Source: Olivibacter jilunii | GTDB lineage: Bacteria; Bacteroidota; Bacteroidia; Sphingobacteriales; Sphingobacteriaceae | DNA length: 64,000 bases | Reading direction: 5' to 3' | Assembly (NCBI RefSeq): GCF_900607235.1 | Contig: NZ_LR027852.1 | Location: 1 to 64,000, forward strand | Shown here: positions 47,095 through 56,397 of the stretch, piece by piece | Layout of the letters: each line of letters starts with the position of its first letter | Numbering within the stretch: position 1 is the stretch's first letter | The notes under the pieces: generated by a model | What the model saw: the letters and a program-made list of their open reading frames with translations, nothing else | Database searches by the model: none | What the model was told of the DNA's origin: nothing | Made by a program: the position numbers and the translations under genes

Positions 47095-47182
47095 GTTATT
47101 AGCCGTGAGGCCTGAGCTATTGGCTGTTGCATTTATTTATATTAATTGCTACACCTAAAGGCTAAAGCCCCTATAAGCAGTC

Positions 47183-47596
47183 CTAATCTCGTTTTGGATA
47201 ACCCTCTTCATCTAAATCATCTCTTTCATCTTCAGGTGTTTCTGCTAATTTTTCATCCTCTTTACTTAAGCGTGTGATCCGTCCATTGTCGATATGCATA
47301 CCTAACTCTTCGACATCAGTTTCTAACGATTTGTCGGGGTCGTATTCATCGCCTACATACTGATTAGCTTCATCCCAATCCGAATTGTCATCTTCCCCCT
47401 GCGGCGCAGTAGTATCATAAGGATCTTCATGTTGATACTCTCTTTCTTCGTTCGGATAGTCCTTCGTGTCGGGATCAATATCGTACTCAAAGCTATCTTC
47501 CCGCTCATTATAACGTAAATTTTCTATATTACCACGATCGGCCTGATCATTTGGAATCTCTTCGTTCTTTTGAATATTCGGTTTATCCTTATTCAT
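47183..47596 (-). CDS. Small, very acidic, probably disordered protein of unknown function
   Basis: 137 aa, not recognised. About a third of the residues are Asp or Glu, with repeated short words (E-D-D-N-S-D-W-D-E, D-E-Y-D-P-D-K, E-D-E-R-D-D-L-D-E-E). There is no signal peptide, membrane segment or cysteine. The part VEELGMHIDNGRITRLSKEDEKLAETPEDERDDLDEEGYPKRD looks like the more conserved end. The frame is intact over its whole length with normal codon use, and it is the only open frame on either strand of this stretch that makes sense, so I take it as real. It converges on dnaX and diverges from the receptor gene at 47692. Confidence 0.65.
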   Translation of the reverse strand: MNKDKPNIQKNEEIPNDQADRGNIENLRYNEREDSFEYDIDPDTKDYPNEEREYQHEDPYDTTAPQGEDDNSDWDEANQYVGDEYDPDKSLETDVEELGMHIDNGRITRLSKEDEKLAETPEDERDDLDEEGYPKRD

Positions 47597-47680
47597 AATG
47601 CTTTTTCTTAAGTTCGTATTCTTCCTATGGAACAGTTGATTTTAAAATAGGTTTGTTAAAATGTGTTTAATCCGAAGCTG

Positions 47681-47688
47681 TATCTTTG
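47681..47688 (+). promoter_or_regulatory. -7 box directly before the DISM receptor gene
   Basis: TATCTTTG ends three bases before the ATG at 47692, implying a leaderless or nearly leaderless transcript. No TTG at 19-21 bases upstream is seen. Confidence 0.45.
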
Positions 47689-47691
47689 TTT

Positions 47692-49584
47692 ATGCTTAAT
47701 CGATGTGTAATCACATTTTTTTTCTTTATCGGTTTATCCGGAATATTGTTTTCGGTTCAGGCACAGCAGCCGGTTTTACTAACAGATAGCCTACATCAAC
47801 ATATGTTCACTTTTGGAGAACTCAAATCCATGGTAGATACGACAGATAGGTTAACATTCGAGCAGATTCAGCAAGCTCGCGGCGCGTCGTTATTTAAGAC
47901 CAATAAAAGCAGCACTCCTCAGAATACAGAAACCAACAAATACTATTGGTATAAATTACGCATTGATCACCGGGATACGCGGGAAAAGTTGTTTGTTCTA
48001 GAATTCTTTGACCAAACTATTGATGAGATTGAAGCTTATATTCCCACCCGGCAAGGTAGATATGCACAGGTCGTATTGGGTGATCAGTTAACGTTTTCTG
48101 CCCGTCCTTTTAGGCACAAAAACTTTGTGATTCCTTTGTATAACGAATTACAGGGAACGCATGACTACTACTTCCGTATTAAATCATCTCAGGTAGCAGA
48201 TGTTATCATCGTCCTTCGTTCCATTGATTATTTTATAGGATATGCCTTGGGAGAGTATTTTAGTTTCGGTATTTTCTACGGCATGATCTTTATATTCTGT
48301 TTTTATAATATGGTTATGTTCTTCGCCGTAAGACAGAGAGCCTATCTTTACTACGTTTGTTACCTGTTATGTGTTGCCCTATTTGAAATGTGTACAGACG
48401 GTATCGCCTATCATTATCTATGGCCCCGTCTGTCAAACTGGAATCAATTTGCTTTTGGGATTGTTCTATGTTTGATGAGCATATTCGCCTTATTATTTAC
48501 ACAGCGTTTATTGCTGCTGCACCGAAAGGCCCCTCGCTTGCATTTTTTTATTTCTGTTGTTATTGCTGCCAGATTATTGTTCTTTGCTTATTGCTTGCTT
48601 TTTGATAAAAGTCTTTTCAATTATAAATTTCTGGAAGCTGTGCCACTTCTTGTCGCGTTTGGTTCAGGAATTTATATATGGACGACAGGCTATCGCCCTG
48701 CTCGATATTTTGTTATTGGCTATGGCTTCCTATTCTTCGGCTATCTCGTAAAGTTTCTCATTATGTTAGGGTTCACTTGGCTGAATTTTGGGATCATTTC
48801 CTATTATATATTAAGCTTCTGTTTTATTATGGAAATGACCTTTTTGTCATTAGCCGTGGGTGACCGCGTGCGTGTGCTTAAATACAGTCGCGATCGCGCG
48901 CAACAGCGCATCATCAAACAAATGAAAATTAATCAGGAGCTTAAAGATAATATTAACCGAGAGCTGGAAGCAAAAGTGACGGAGCGCACCAAAGAACTTA
49001 TGGAAAAGTCCTCGATTATAGAGCAGCAAAACGAAGCGCTTTTTTCAGCCAATCATACCCTTCAGGAGCAGCGTGATGAAATAGCACGGATCAATGCGCT
49101 GCTTAATAAAGATAATGAAGAACTGAAAGAAAATGTAGAACAGGTTACTCGTGCGCGTGTGCTATCAACAGGTGTTCGGTTTGAGGAATTCAGTAAACTC
49201 TATCCCGATCAGGAGAGCTGCCTGAAATTTTTAGCAGAGCTTAAATGGAGGGAAGGTTATGAATGTAAGAAATGTGCAACCACCACTTATTATCCTGGGC
49301 ATTTACCTTATAGCAGGCGTTGTTCGAACTGTGGCTACGAAGAGTCGGCGACGGCCCATACGCTCCTGCAAAATATACGTATACCTATTAACAAATCTTT
49401 CTACCTTATCTATTTAATCTACTCTACCAAAGGAAAAATATCCTCACACAAGTTATCAGATATCTTATCGATTAGGCAGAGCACCTGCTGGGCATACAGT
49501 AAAAAAATTAAGCAGCAAATAGAAGAGAAAAAACTAACTTTTCGGAAATTGGGCGATAAAGGATGGAGTGAATTGCTTTTTTAG
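47692..49584 (+). CDS. 7TM-DISM receptor fused by a coiled coil to an IS1595-type transposase zinc ribbon and HTH
   Basis: 630 aa from the ATG at 47692; a TTG two codons upstream lies in the -7 box. Order: signal peptide (to about 25, SVQAQ); extracellular DISMED2-type beta domain (30-175, YYWYKLRIDHRD, VLEFFDQTIDEIEAYIP, HDYYFRIKSSQ); seven membrane helices (about 183-395); coiled coil (400-485, VTERTKELMEKSSIIEQQNEAL); then, unexpectedly, a domain like the N-terminus of IS1595 transposases: PDQESCLKFLAELKWREGYECKKC, zinc Cys C525, C528, C544, C547, and a following HTH-like part (FYLIYLIYSTKGKISSHKLSDILSIRQSTCWAYSKKI). No DDE nuclease domain follows. In usual DISM proteins the C-terminus is a kinase, cyclase or LuxR domain. 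The likely role is a membrane receptor whose DNA-binding output comes from a transposase. The ligand is unknown. Confidence 0.8.
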   Translation: MLNRCVITFFFFIGLSGILFSVQAQQPVLLTDSLHQHMFTFGELKSMVDTTDRLTFEQIQQARGASLFKTNKSSTPQNTETNKYYWYKLRIDHRDTREKLFVLEFFDQTIDEIEAYIPTRQGRYAQVVLGDQLTFSARPFRHKNFVIPLYNELQGTHDYYFRIKSSQVADVIIVLRSIDYFIGYALGEYFSFGIFYGMIFIFCFYNMVMFFAVRQRAYLYYVCYLLCVALFEMCTDGIAYHYLWPRLSNWNQFAFGIVLCLMSIFALLFTQRLLLLHRKAPRLHFFISVVIAARLLFFAYCLLFDKSLFNYKFLEAVPLLVAFGSGIYIWTTGYRPARYFVIGYGFLFFGYLVKFLIMLGFTWLNFGIISYYILSFCFIMEMTFLSLAVGDRVRVLKYSRDRAQQRIIKQMKINQELKDNINRELEAKVTERTKELMEKSSIIEQQNEALFSANHTLQEQRDEIARINALLNKDNEELKENVEQVTRARVLSTGVRFEEFSKLYPDQESCLKFLAELKWREGYECKKCATTTYYPGHLPYSRRCSNCGYEESATAHTLLQNIRIPINKSFYLIYLIYSTKGKISSHKLSDILSIRQSTCWAYSKKIKQQIEEKKLTFRKLGDKGWSELLF

Positions 49585-49637
49585 CCTTAGTAAAAGTAGA
49601 TTATGGGTGCTAATAAATTAAAAAATCGACGGTGTTA

Positions 49638-49740
49638 AAGCGTATCATAGTGTATTTAGTACACATGCTTCTATTTTAAAGGAAGGTGCTGAAACACAAG
49701 CATTGCGACCCGCTTTATATTCCGGTATTTAAGCGTATCA
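49638..49740. repeat. Direct repeat AAGCGTATCA upstream of second susC
   Basis: AAGCGTATCA occurs at 49638-49647 and again at 49731-49740, 93 bases apart, in the 295-base gap before susC. No gene lies in the gap. The pair could bind a regulator, but there are only two copies. Confidence 0.35.
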
Positions 49741-49786
49741 ATTAATTTGTAATTATCTATATATCAGTCATTTACATATAAAAATA

Positions 49787-49819
49787 TTTGTTTTTTTCCT
49801 GTTTTACCATCTATATTTG
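49787..49819 (+). promoter_or_regulatory. Promoter of the second susC-susD-GH30 operon
   Basis: TTTG (49787-49790), 21 bases, TATATTTG (49812-49819). A good constitutive-type Bacteroidota promoter, unlike the direct-repeat promoters of PUL 1. The leader would be about 55 bases. Confidence 0.7.
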
Positions 49820-49879
49820 TCCCGGAATAAATAGCCGGCTAACAAGTAAACAATTTTAATTACACCAATTTATTAAACT

Positions 49880-52828
49880 ATGTCGAGGAAGCTTTTACTA
49901 ATGATTTTCCTATTTTTCATCTGCATCTCAAGTTACGGGCAAGGGACCACTGTGAGAGGCGTGGTGAAGGATATATCCGGAGATGCCCTGCCCGGTGTAT
50001 CTGTTAAGGTGAAAGGAGGGACAGGGGGTACCACTACCGATGGAAATGGGCAATTTACGCTAAAGACACCAGACAATGCGGTATTGATTTTCTCTTATAT
50101 CGGTTATCAGGTAAAGGAAGAAGCCGTACAGGGAAGCAGTACACTTGAAATTACACTATTGCCCTCCAATCAAGAGCTAGATGAAGTAGTAGTTGTAGGT
50201 TATGGCACGCAACGTAAAGGAGATATCACGGGGGCTGTAGGTGTCGTCTCACAAGAAGCTTTTGAGTCTAGACCTAACACCCAATTTGGAAGTATCTTGC
50301 AAGGTAAAACGGCAGGGGTGCAAGTATCCTCCCCCGGCGGTAAACCTAATGCGGGGTTGAACATTCGTATCCGTGGAACGAGTTCCATTACCTCCAGCAG
50401 CGACCCACTGTATGTAGTAGATGGCGTACCGATAGCCGATACACGTTCGATTAATCCCGCTGATATCGAAAGTATGTCTATTTTGAAGGATGCCGCATCG
50501 GCTGCTATTTACGGTGCGCAGGGAGCAAACGGCGTTGTACTTATCACCACAAAGAAAGGCAAGGAGGGGAAGACTCGTGTTGACCTAAATGCCTATGCCG
50601 GGTTTTCTTCCGTATGGCGTAAACTCGATGTGCTAAATGCGAGTCAATATCGGGAGTTGATGACAGCGTTAGGAAGAAACACGGATTGGGATCGATACAC
50701 AGCCAACACGAACTGGCAAGATGAAGTTTTTCAACAAGGGGCATCCCAGAATTATCAATTAGCATTTTCGGGGAAAAGCAATAAAACAACTTATTACTTA
50801 TCCGGCGGTTGGACCAAGCAAAAGGGAGCTGTGAGAAGCGCCGAAATGGATCGTTATAACTTTAAGGTAAATTTGCAACAAGAAGTAAATAGTTGGCTGA
50901 CGTTAGGTACCAACTTAGGTTATACGCGTTACCATGATGTAGATGTGGCCGACAATCAAGCAGTTAATCAAGGAGGGGTCATTATGGGGATTTTATCTAC
51001 ACCTCCCAATATTGGAATTTACAATCCTAACGGTACCTTCACCAGTAACCCCTTTCAGGATTGGGAAAACCCCCTTGCATTTACAGATGGATCTGAACGG
51101 GGTTATAGAAATCAACGGGTCATAGGAAATGCCTATGCAGAAATCACTTTTCTTCCCGGATTAAAGTTCCGCAGTAATTTTGGTATTGATGCAGGAAGTG
51201 GTGTATATGAATATTTCCTGGATCCGATCCGTACAAGCTATGGTCGTGCGCAGGAAGGTATTGGACGTTACAATACCGATCAACGTAATTACTGGATTGC
51301 TGACAACACCTTAACTTATAACAAACAGCTTGAAAAACACAATTTCGGTGCTTTACTGGGGATGGTGGCACAAAAAACCCAGTGGGAAAACAGTGAAACC
51401 GAACGTACCGGTTTTTCCGGTACATCGATTACGACACCCAATGCAGGCTCCGTGATACGGATAGCAAATGTGTCGAAAAGGGAAAAAGCAAATGTTTCCG
51501 TTATCGGGAGAGTTAACTACGATTTTGATGGTAAGTATCTGTTTACCGCAAACTTTCGTGCAGACAATAGCTCCAATTTCGGTTCGGAAAACAAATGGGG
51601 TTACTTTCCATCGTTTTCTGCCGGATGGCGTTTGTCAAAGGAAAATTTCTTAAATGAAGTTTCCTGGTTGGATGATTTAAAGTTGCGCGCAGGTTGGGGA
51701 ATTGTTGGAAATGATAATGTAGGTGAATATGCTTATTGGGGGCGCGTAGCTAGTGATGCTAATTATCCCTTTGGAGGTGTTATATCCCCGGGAACCCGGC
51801 CATCTACTTTACAAAATGATAATTTGAAATGGGAGGAGACGAAGCAAACAAATATTGGCCTTGACATCAGTGTATTTAATGCTCGGTTAAATTTCAGTGC
51901 CGATGCCTATTTAAAGAAGACGAGCGACTTATTACTGAACGTTCCTGTACCTCGAGCAACGGGTTTTGATTATGTCTTACAAAATGCGGGAGCATTGGAA
52001 AATAAGGGTTTAGAATTTCAGGTAAATTCCCGAAACTTAGCGGGGGCGCTCAAATGGGAAACCGATTTAAATATTTCATTGAACCGTAACAAAGTAAGCG
52101 ATTTGGCAGGTACCACTATTTTCGGTGCCAATATATCCGGAAGGGGAGATTTGAGTTATACTACCGTAGGCAACCCCATCGGCATGTTTTATGGTTATGT
52201 GTTCACAGGAGTAGATCCGCAGACGGGAGATGCTCTATATTTAAGAAACGACGGAACAAGCTCCAACAATCCATCCCCGGATGATCGCCGAATTATTGGA
52301 AATCCTAACCCAGATTTCATTTATGGACTAACCAACACCTTTGGATACAAGAACTTTGGATTCAGTATTTTTCTACAGGGAAGCCAAGGCAACGATATTT
52401 ACAATGGTACGCGGGTAGAAACGGAAGGAATGATTGATGCTAAGAACCAAACGACGGCGGTGCTCGATCGTTGGACCAGTCCGGGGCAGCTTACCAATGT
52501 TCCGCGAGCTGTACCGGATAATACCAATAATTCACGGAACTCCACTCGTTTTGTTGAAAATGGTTCGTATCTGCGCGTAAAATCAGTAACCTTAAGCTAC
52601 AATTTGCCGGAAACATTATTGAGTAGGTTGAAACTAAGCAACGTAAAAGTATATGTAACGGGCGAAAACCTATTTACCGTTACAAATTATAAGGGCTTTG
52701 ATCCGGAAGTTAATGCTTTCACTAATACCAATGATGCTACGCAGAACAAAAACACTTTTGTGGGAATCGACTACGGAACGTACCCGCAAACGCGTAACTT
52801 AATCTTTGGCTTGAATGTTTCATTTTAA
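49880..52828 (+). CDS. susC: SusC-type TonB-dependent outer-membrane transporter (PUL 2)
   Basis: 982 aa. Signal peptide to about residue 21 (CISSYGQ), carboxypeptidase-regulatory-like domain (TTVRGVVKDISGDALPGVSVKVKG), TonB-box-like DEVVVVGYGTQRKGDITGAVG, plug (LNIRIRGTSSITSSSDPLYVVDGVP, SAAIYGAQGANGVVLITTKKGK) and a full barrel ending NLIFGLNVSF. It is followed by susD after 11 bases and by a GH30 gene, a minimal PUL. The predicted cargo is a beta-1,6-glucan oligosaccharide, judged only by the GH30 partner. It is clearly distinct from the PUL 1 SusC. Confidence 0.95.
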   Translation: MSRKLLLMIFLFFICISSYGQGTTVRGVVKDISGDALPGVSVKVKGGTGGTTTDGNGQFTLKTPDNAVLIFSYIGYQVKEEAVQGSSTLEITLLPSNQELDEVVVVGYGTQRKGDITGAVGVVSQEAFESRPNTQFGSILQGKTAGVQVSSPGGKPNAGLNIRIRGTSSITSSSDPLYVVDGVPIADTRSINPADIESMSILKDAASAAIYGAQGANGVVLITTKKGKEGKTRVDLNAYAGFSSVWRKLDVLNASQYRELMTALGRNTDWDRYTANTNWQDEVFQQGASQNYQLAFSGKSNKTTYYLSGGWTKQKGAVRSAEMDRYNFKVNLQQEVNSWLTLGTNLGYTRYHDVDVADNQAVNQGGVIMGILSTPPNIGIYNPNGTFTSNPFQDWENPLAFTDGSERGYRNQRVIGNAYAEITFLPGLKFRSNFGIDAGSGVYEYFLDPIRTSYGRAQEGIGRYNTDQRNYWIADNTLTYNKQLEKHNFGALLGMVAQKTQWENSETERTGFSGTSITTPNAGSVIRIANVSKREKANVSVIGRVNYDFDGKYLFTANFRADNSSNFGSENKWGYFPSFSAGWRLSKENFLNEVSWLDDLKLRAGWGIVGNDNVGEYAYWGRVASDANYPFGGVISPGTRPSTLQNDNLKWEETKQTNIGLDISVFNARLNFSADAYLKKTSDLLLNVPVPRATGFDYVLQNAGALENKGLEFQVNSRNLAGALKWETDLNISLNRNKVSDLAGTTIFGANISGRGDLSYTTVGNPIGMFYGYVFTGVDPQTGDALYLRNDGTSSNNPSPDDRRIIGNPNPDFIYGLTNTFGYKNFGFSIFLQGSQGNDIYNGTRVETEGMIDAKNQTTAVLDRWTSPGQLTNVPRAVPDNTNNSRNSTRFVENGSYLRVKSVTLSYNLPETLLSRLKLSNVKVYVTGENLFTVTNYKGFDPEVNAFTNTNDATQNKNTFVGIDYGTYPQTRNLIFGLNVSF

Positions 52829-52839
52829 AGAAGATAGAT

Positions 52840-54318
52840 ATGACACGACATATAATAAGAGGTATGGTCGTTTGCCTTGTTGCGACAACCATTATTTCCT
52901 GTAATAAATTTACCGATTTAACGCCGATTTCTGAGGCCACTAATGAAAATGCTTATACCACAGCAAAGGAAGCAGAAGCAGCATTGACAGGAGCTTATGA
53001 CGCGCTGCAGCAGGAATACTATGTTTGGGACAACATTATATTCAGCGATGTAATATCCGACAATTACTACGCAGGGGGAGATAACCCTGAGATTTTTGCT
53101 GTTGATAAATTACAAATTGTTCCTACAAATGGTCGCTTATTCACCAATTGGGGGCAGCTGTACGGAGGGATCGCCCGGGCAAATACCGTATTGGAAAAGG
53201 TGCCGGGTATTTCCGATCCGCAGTTGGACGAAAGCGGAAGACGGGATCAGATCCTGGGAGAGGCTTATTTTCTTAGAGCCTTTCATTATTTTAATTTAGT
53301 GAAACTTTTCGGTGGCGTGCCCTTGATCTTGGTGCCTGTGGAGGCGAGCAAAACAGAAGAATATATCATTTCCAAATCAACTGAAAGCCAGGTGTATGAT
53401 CAAATTATTGCTGACCTGGAACAAGCAGTGGCTTTGCTGCCGGATACTTTTTCCGATGAAAGCAGTATCAATAAGGCTCGGGCAACAAAAGGTGCCGCAA
53501 ATGCTTTATTGGCGAAAGTGCACGCCCAGAGACCAGATCGCGACTATAACCGCGTGTTAAGCTATTGCGATGCCGTAATAAACAGTCCGGCCAATTATCA
53601 ATTGTTGGCCAATTTTTCGGAATTATTTGATGGGGCGCATTACAATAATGCCGAGTCGATTTTGGAAGTGCAATATGTTGGCGCTCCCGAGGGTAATTTT
53701 GGTCCGCAGATGTTATTGCCACCGTCATTGAGTGGGGATACCTGGCGAAAATTTGTAACTCCGTCCCATGATTTGGTAAATGCTTTCGATAGCGAGGCAG
53801 ATGTGGTACGGAAAAATAGCAGCATTTTATTTGAAAAAGTAAATTGGTTGGATGAGTTCTGGGGAAATCGGGCCGATAGTGAAGTTCCTTTTGCCTATAA
53901 GTGGAAAAATGCGAGCGGTTGGGCCAGTTCCAATAGGCAGTATTTACTTCGTTTAGGGGATATTATTTTGCTGAAAGCAGAAGCTCTAAATGAATTGGGT
54001 AGAACGGCGGAAGCAAGGGAAATTTTAAATCAAATCCGACAGAGAGCAAAGATCAGTCCCTCCGAAGCCAACAGTCAATCAGCTCTACGAGCGGCCATCT
54101 TGAAAGAAAGAAGGCTGGAACTTTGTCAAGAAGCACAACGATGGGATGATTTAAAGCGCGCCGGTTTGGCGGTGGATGTAATGAATGAGCTGAATGAAAT
54201 CGACTTACGCACCAATCAGCCAGTGGATTATAATATGACGACGGAGAAATTGCTGTTGCCAATGCCGCAACAGGAATTAGACCGAAATGGGCAATTGACG
54301 CAAAATCCGGGATACTAA
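52840..54318 (+). CDS. susD: SusD/RagB-type surface glycan-binding lipoprotein (PUL 2)
   Basis: 492 aa. Lipobox in TTIISCNKFTDLTP (Cys at residue 21). SusD pattern: TPISEATNENAYTTAKEAEAALTGAYDALQ, GEAYFLRAFHYFNLVKLFGGVPLI, ARATKGAANALLAKVHAQ in the TPR-like half, then YLLRLGDIILLKAEALNELGR, ILKERRLELCQEAQRWDDLKR and LLLPMPQQELDRNGQLTQNPGY, the usual C-terminal end of the family. It sits 11 bases after its SusC and 2 bases before the GH30 gene, so the three are one operon. Confidence 0.95.
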   Translation: MTRHIIRGMVVCLVATTIISCNKFTDLTPISEATNENAYTTAKEAEAALTGAYDALQQEYYVWDNIIFSDVISDNYYAGGDNPEIFAVDKLQIVPTNGRLFTNWGQLYGGIARANTVLEKVPGISDPQLDESGRRDQILGEAYFLRAFHYFNLVKLFGGVPLILVPVEASKTEEYIISKSTESQVYDQIIADLEQAVALLPDTFSDESSINKARATKGAANALLAKVHAQRPDRDYNRVLSYCDAVINSPANYQLLANFSELFDGAHYNNAESILEVQYVGAPEGNFGPQMLLPPSLSGDTWRKFVTPSHDLVNAFDSEADVVRKNSSILFEKVNWLDEFWGNRADSEVPFAYKWKNASGWASSNRQYLLRLGDIILLKAEALNELGRTAEAREILNQIRQRAKISPSEANSQSALRAAILKERRLELCQEAQRWDDLKRAGLAVDVMNELNEIDLRTNQPVDYNMTTEKLLLPMPQQELDRNGQLTQNPGY

Positions 54319-54320
54319 TT

Positions 54321-55760
54321 ATGGTAGATATGCAGTTTGGGAAACTATATATGGCAATATTGGCCTTGATTATCTTTCTGTCTTGTAAACAAGGTCTTTC
54401 AAAGAAAGAGCGTAGCGAAGCACAAGCAAGCGATACCGGCAGCGAGATTACTTCTTATTTAACCAGAGGAGACCGTTCGGCTTTATTGCAAAAATCTTCG
54501 CTGTCTTTTGGCGGAAGTAAAGCCTCGAAAAATATCGTGGTAAACACGTTGGAAACTTATCAGGAGATTGATGGATTTGGATATACATTGACGGGGGGAA
54601 GTGCCGATCTTATCGCTTCTTTGTCGAACACCAAGCAGGATAGCTTGCTGGAAGAGCTTTTTGCTGATAAGGAGCAATCAATCCGAGTGAACTATCTCCG
54701 TATAAGCATTGGAGCATCTGATTTAAGTGCCACTACATTTACTTACGATGAAATGCCACCGGGTAAAACCGATCCGGACTTGAACTATTTTTCGATCGCC
54801 AAGGAAAAGGAGACGTTGATTCCGGTCCTGAAGAAGATACTGGCCATCAATCCTGATCTTAAAATACTGGGCTCCCCTTGGACGGCTCCTACATGGATGA
54901 AAACAAATGGAGCTTTTAAAGGTGGAAGCCTGAAAAAGGAGTACTACGCAAGTTATGCGCAGTATTTTGTTAAGTATATAAAGGAGATGGAAAAGGAAGG
55001 TATTACAATTGATGCGATTACCATTCAGAACGAACCCTTGCACCCGGGGAACACACCGAGTATGTACATGGAAGCAAAGGATCAAGCCGATTTTATTAAA
55101 ACGGCTTTAGGTCCTGCTTTTGAATCTGCGGGCATAAAAACCAAAATAATCGTATATGATCATAATGCAGATCGGCCCGACTACCCGCTGGAAATTTATG
55201 CAGATAAAGATGCAGCAAAATATGTAGATGGAGCTGCCTTCCATTTGTACGGTGGCAAAATTGAAGCATTGTCGAAAGTGCATGAGGCTTTTCCTGATAA
55301 AAGTCTCTACTTTACCGAACAATGGGTGGGCGGTCCTGGCAATTTTCCGGAAGATTTGAAGTGGCATGTGTCTACGCTTGTTATAGGTGCTACGCGTAAT
55401 TGGAGCAGGAATGTACTTGAATGGAATCTGGCAGCTGATGCCTCTTATAACCCGCATACACCCGACGGTGGTTGTACCAGCTGCCTAGGGGCTTTAACCA
55501 TAGATGACGACCGCGTAAGTCGTAATGTGGCTTATTACATTATAGGTCATGTCTCCAAGTTCGTTCCAACGGGATCCAAGCGTATAGCCTCTACATGGAT
55601 GGATAGTTTACCCAATGTGGCCTTCTTAACTCCTGAGGGAAAAAGGGTGTTGATTGTTGTCAATGTGGAAAGCGAGGAACAAGGCTTCACATTTGAAGAA
55701 TCGGAACGAAATGTACCGGTTGTCCTGCCAGGTGGATCGGTTGCCACCTTCGTTTGGTAA
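54321..55760 (+). CDS. GH30 lipoprotein, probable beta-1,6-glucanase / glucosylceramidase family
   Basis: 479 aa. The signal ends in a lipobox (IIFLSCKQG, Cys at residue 22), so the enzyme is a lipoprotein, probably surface-exposed. GH30 motifs: YQEIDGFGYTLTGGSADLI near the start of the barrel, LRISIGASDLS, ILGSPWTAPTWMK, acid/base E238 in ITIQNEPLH and nucleophile E333 in LYFTEQW; the final beta-sandwich ends with VPVVLPGGSVATFVW. Subfamily GH30_3 contains endo-beta-1,6-glucanases such as the one in the Bacteroides thetaiotaomicron yeast beta-glucan PUL, and that layout (susC-susD-GH30) is the same. Xylanase subfamilies are less likely. I infer use of fungal or other beta-1,6-glucan. Confidence 0.85.
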   Translation: MVDMQFGKLYMAILALIIFLSCKQGLSKKERSEAQASDTGSEITSYLTRGDRSALLQKSSLSFGGSKASKNIVVNTLETYQEIDGFGYTLTGGSADLIASLSNTKQDSLLEELFADKEQSIRVNYLRISIGASDLSATTFTYDEMPPGKTDPDLNYFSIAKEKETLIPVLKKILAINPDLKILGSPWTAPTWMKTNGAFKGGSLKKEYYASYAQYFVKYIKEMEKEGITIDAITIQNEPLHPGNTPSMYMEAKDQADFIKTALGPAFESAGIKTKIIVYDHNADRPDYPLEIYADKDAAKYVDGAAFHLYGGKIEALSKVHEAFPDKSLYFTEQWVGGPGNFPEDLKWHVSTLVIGATRNWSRNVLEWNLAADASYNPHTPDGGCTSCLGALTIDDDRVSRNVAYYIIGHVSKFVPTGSKRIASTWMDSLPNVAFLTPEGKRVLIVVNVESEEQGFTFEESERNVPVVLPGGSVATFVW

Positions 55761-55877
55761 AAAGGATTTCGGTTTACGTTTTATCGAAAAGTTTGCTTTT
55801 CATGCTACTTTTGAGTTATTTTACCGTTTGTTAGATGATGCTTTGCCTCATCCTGTTAAAAAATCAAATAACTATAG

Positions 55878-56387
55878 ATGAAACTTAACAAAATTGCTTT
55901 TATTGTTGCATTAGGAGCAGCTACGTTTTTCGTAAGTTGTAAAAGTAAAAAGCTGATTGTGAACGATGGTGCCGAAGTTGTCAATACAGGTGGTACGCCA
56001 GATCATATTGAAGGCGGTACCGTTTCCAGAACAGACGAAGGGGTGGTCCTTACTTTTGAATCCGATGTACTGTTTGCCACGAACTCTTCTTATCTGTCGG
56101 AAAAGGCGAAAGTAACAATGAAGAACATGGTGGCCTACATTAATAAGAATTACCCGAATGCACAAATTCAGATCAATGGCCATACCGACTCGACAGGTGA
56201 AGCGGATTATAACCAATGGTTATCCGAGAAACGTGCAGCATCGGTTAAGAACTATGCGGTATCCATAGGGCTTAATGGAAGCAACATCAAAACAAAAGGA
56301 TATGGTAAAAGTAAACCGGTAGCAACGAACAGTACTGCAGATGGTAGGCAAAAAAATAGAAGGGTAGAGGTGATTATATTGAAATAG
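55878..56387 (+). CDS. OmpA-family lipoprotein
   Basis: 169 aa. Lipoprotein signal (ATFFVSCKSKK, Cys at about residue 21), a short linker and an OmpA C-terminal peptidoglycan-binding domain: VLTFESDVLFATNSSYLSEKAK, IQINGHTDSTGEADYNQWLSEKRA and a final KSKPVATNSTADGRQKNRRVEVIILK, with the Asp and Arg of the diaminopimelate site in N-G-H-T-D and N-R-R-V-E. It anchors the outer membrane to the cell wall. A possible -7 box TACTTTTG lies at 55806-55813. It is 117 bases after GH30 and is a separate general envelope gene. Confidence 0.92.
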   Translation: MKLNKIAFIVALGAATFFVSCKSKKLIVNDGAEVVNTGGTPDHIEGGTVSRTDEGVVLTFESDVLFATNSSYLSEKAKVTMKNMVAYINKNYPNAQIQINGHTDSTGEADYNQWLSEKRAASVKNYAVSIGLNGSNIKTKGYGKSKPVATNSTADGRQKNRRVEVIILK

Positions 56388-56397
56388 CTTTTAGCCT

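Noticed and set aside
49310-49584. A transposase gene fragment left by an insertion sequence
   Set aside because: The zinc ribbon is in frame with the receptor and coiled coil, no inverted repeats or target duplication are visible, and the stop follows a complete helix-turn-helix-like region.
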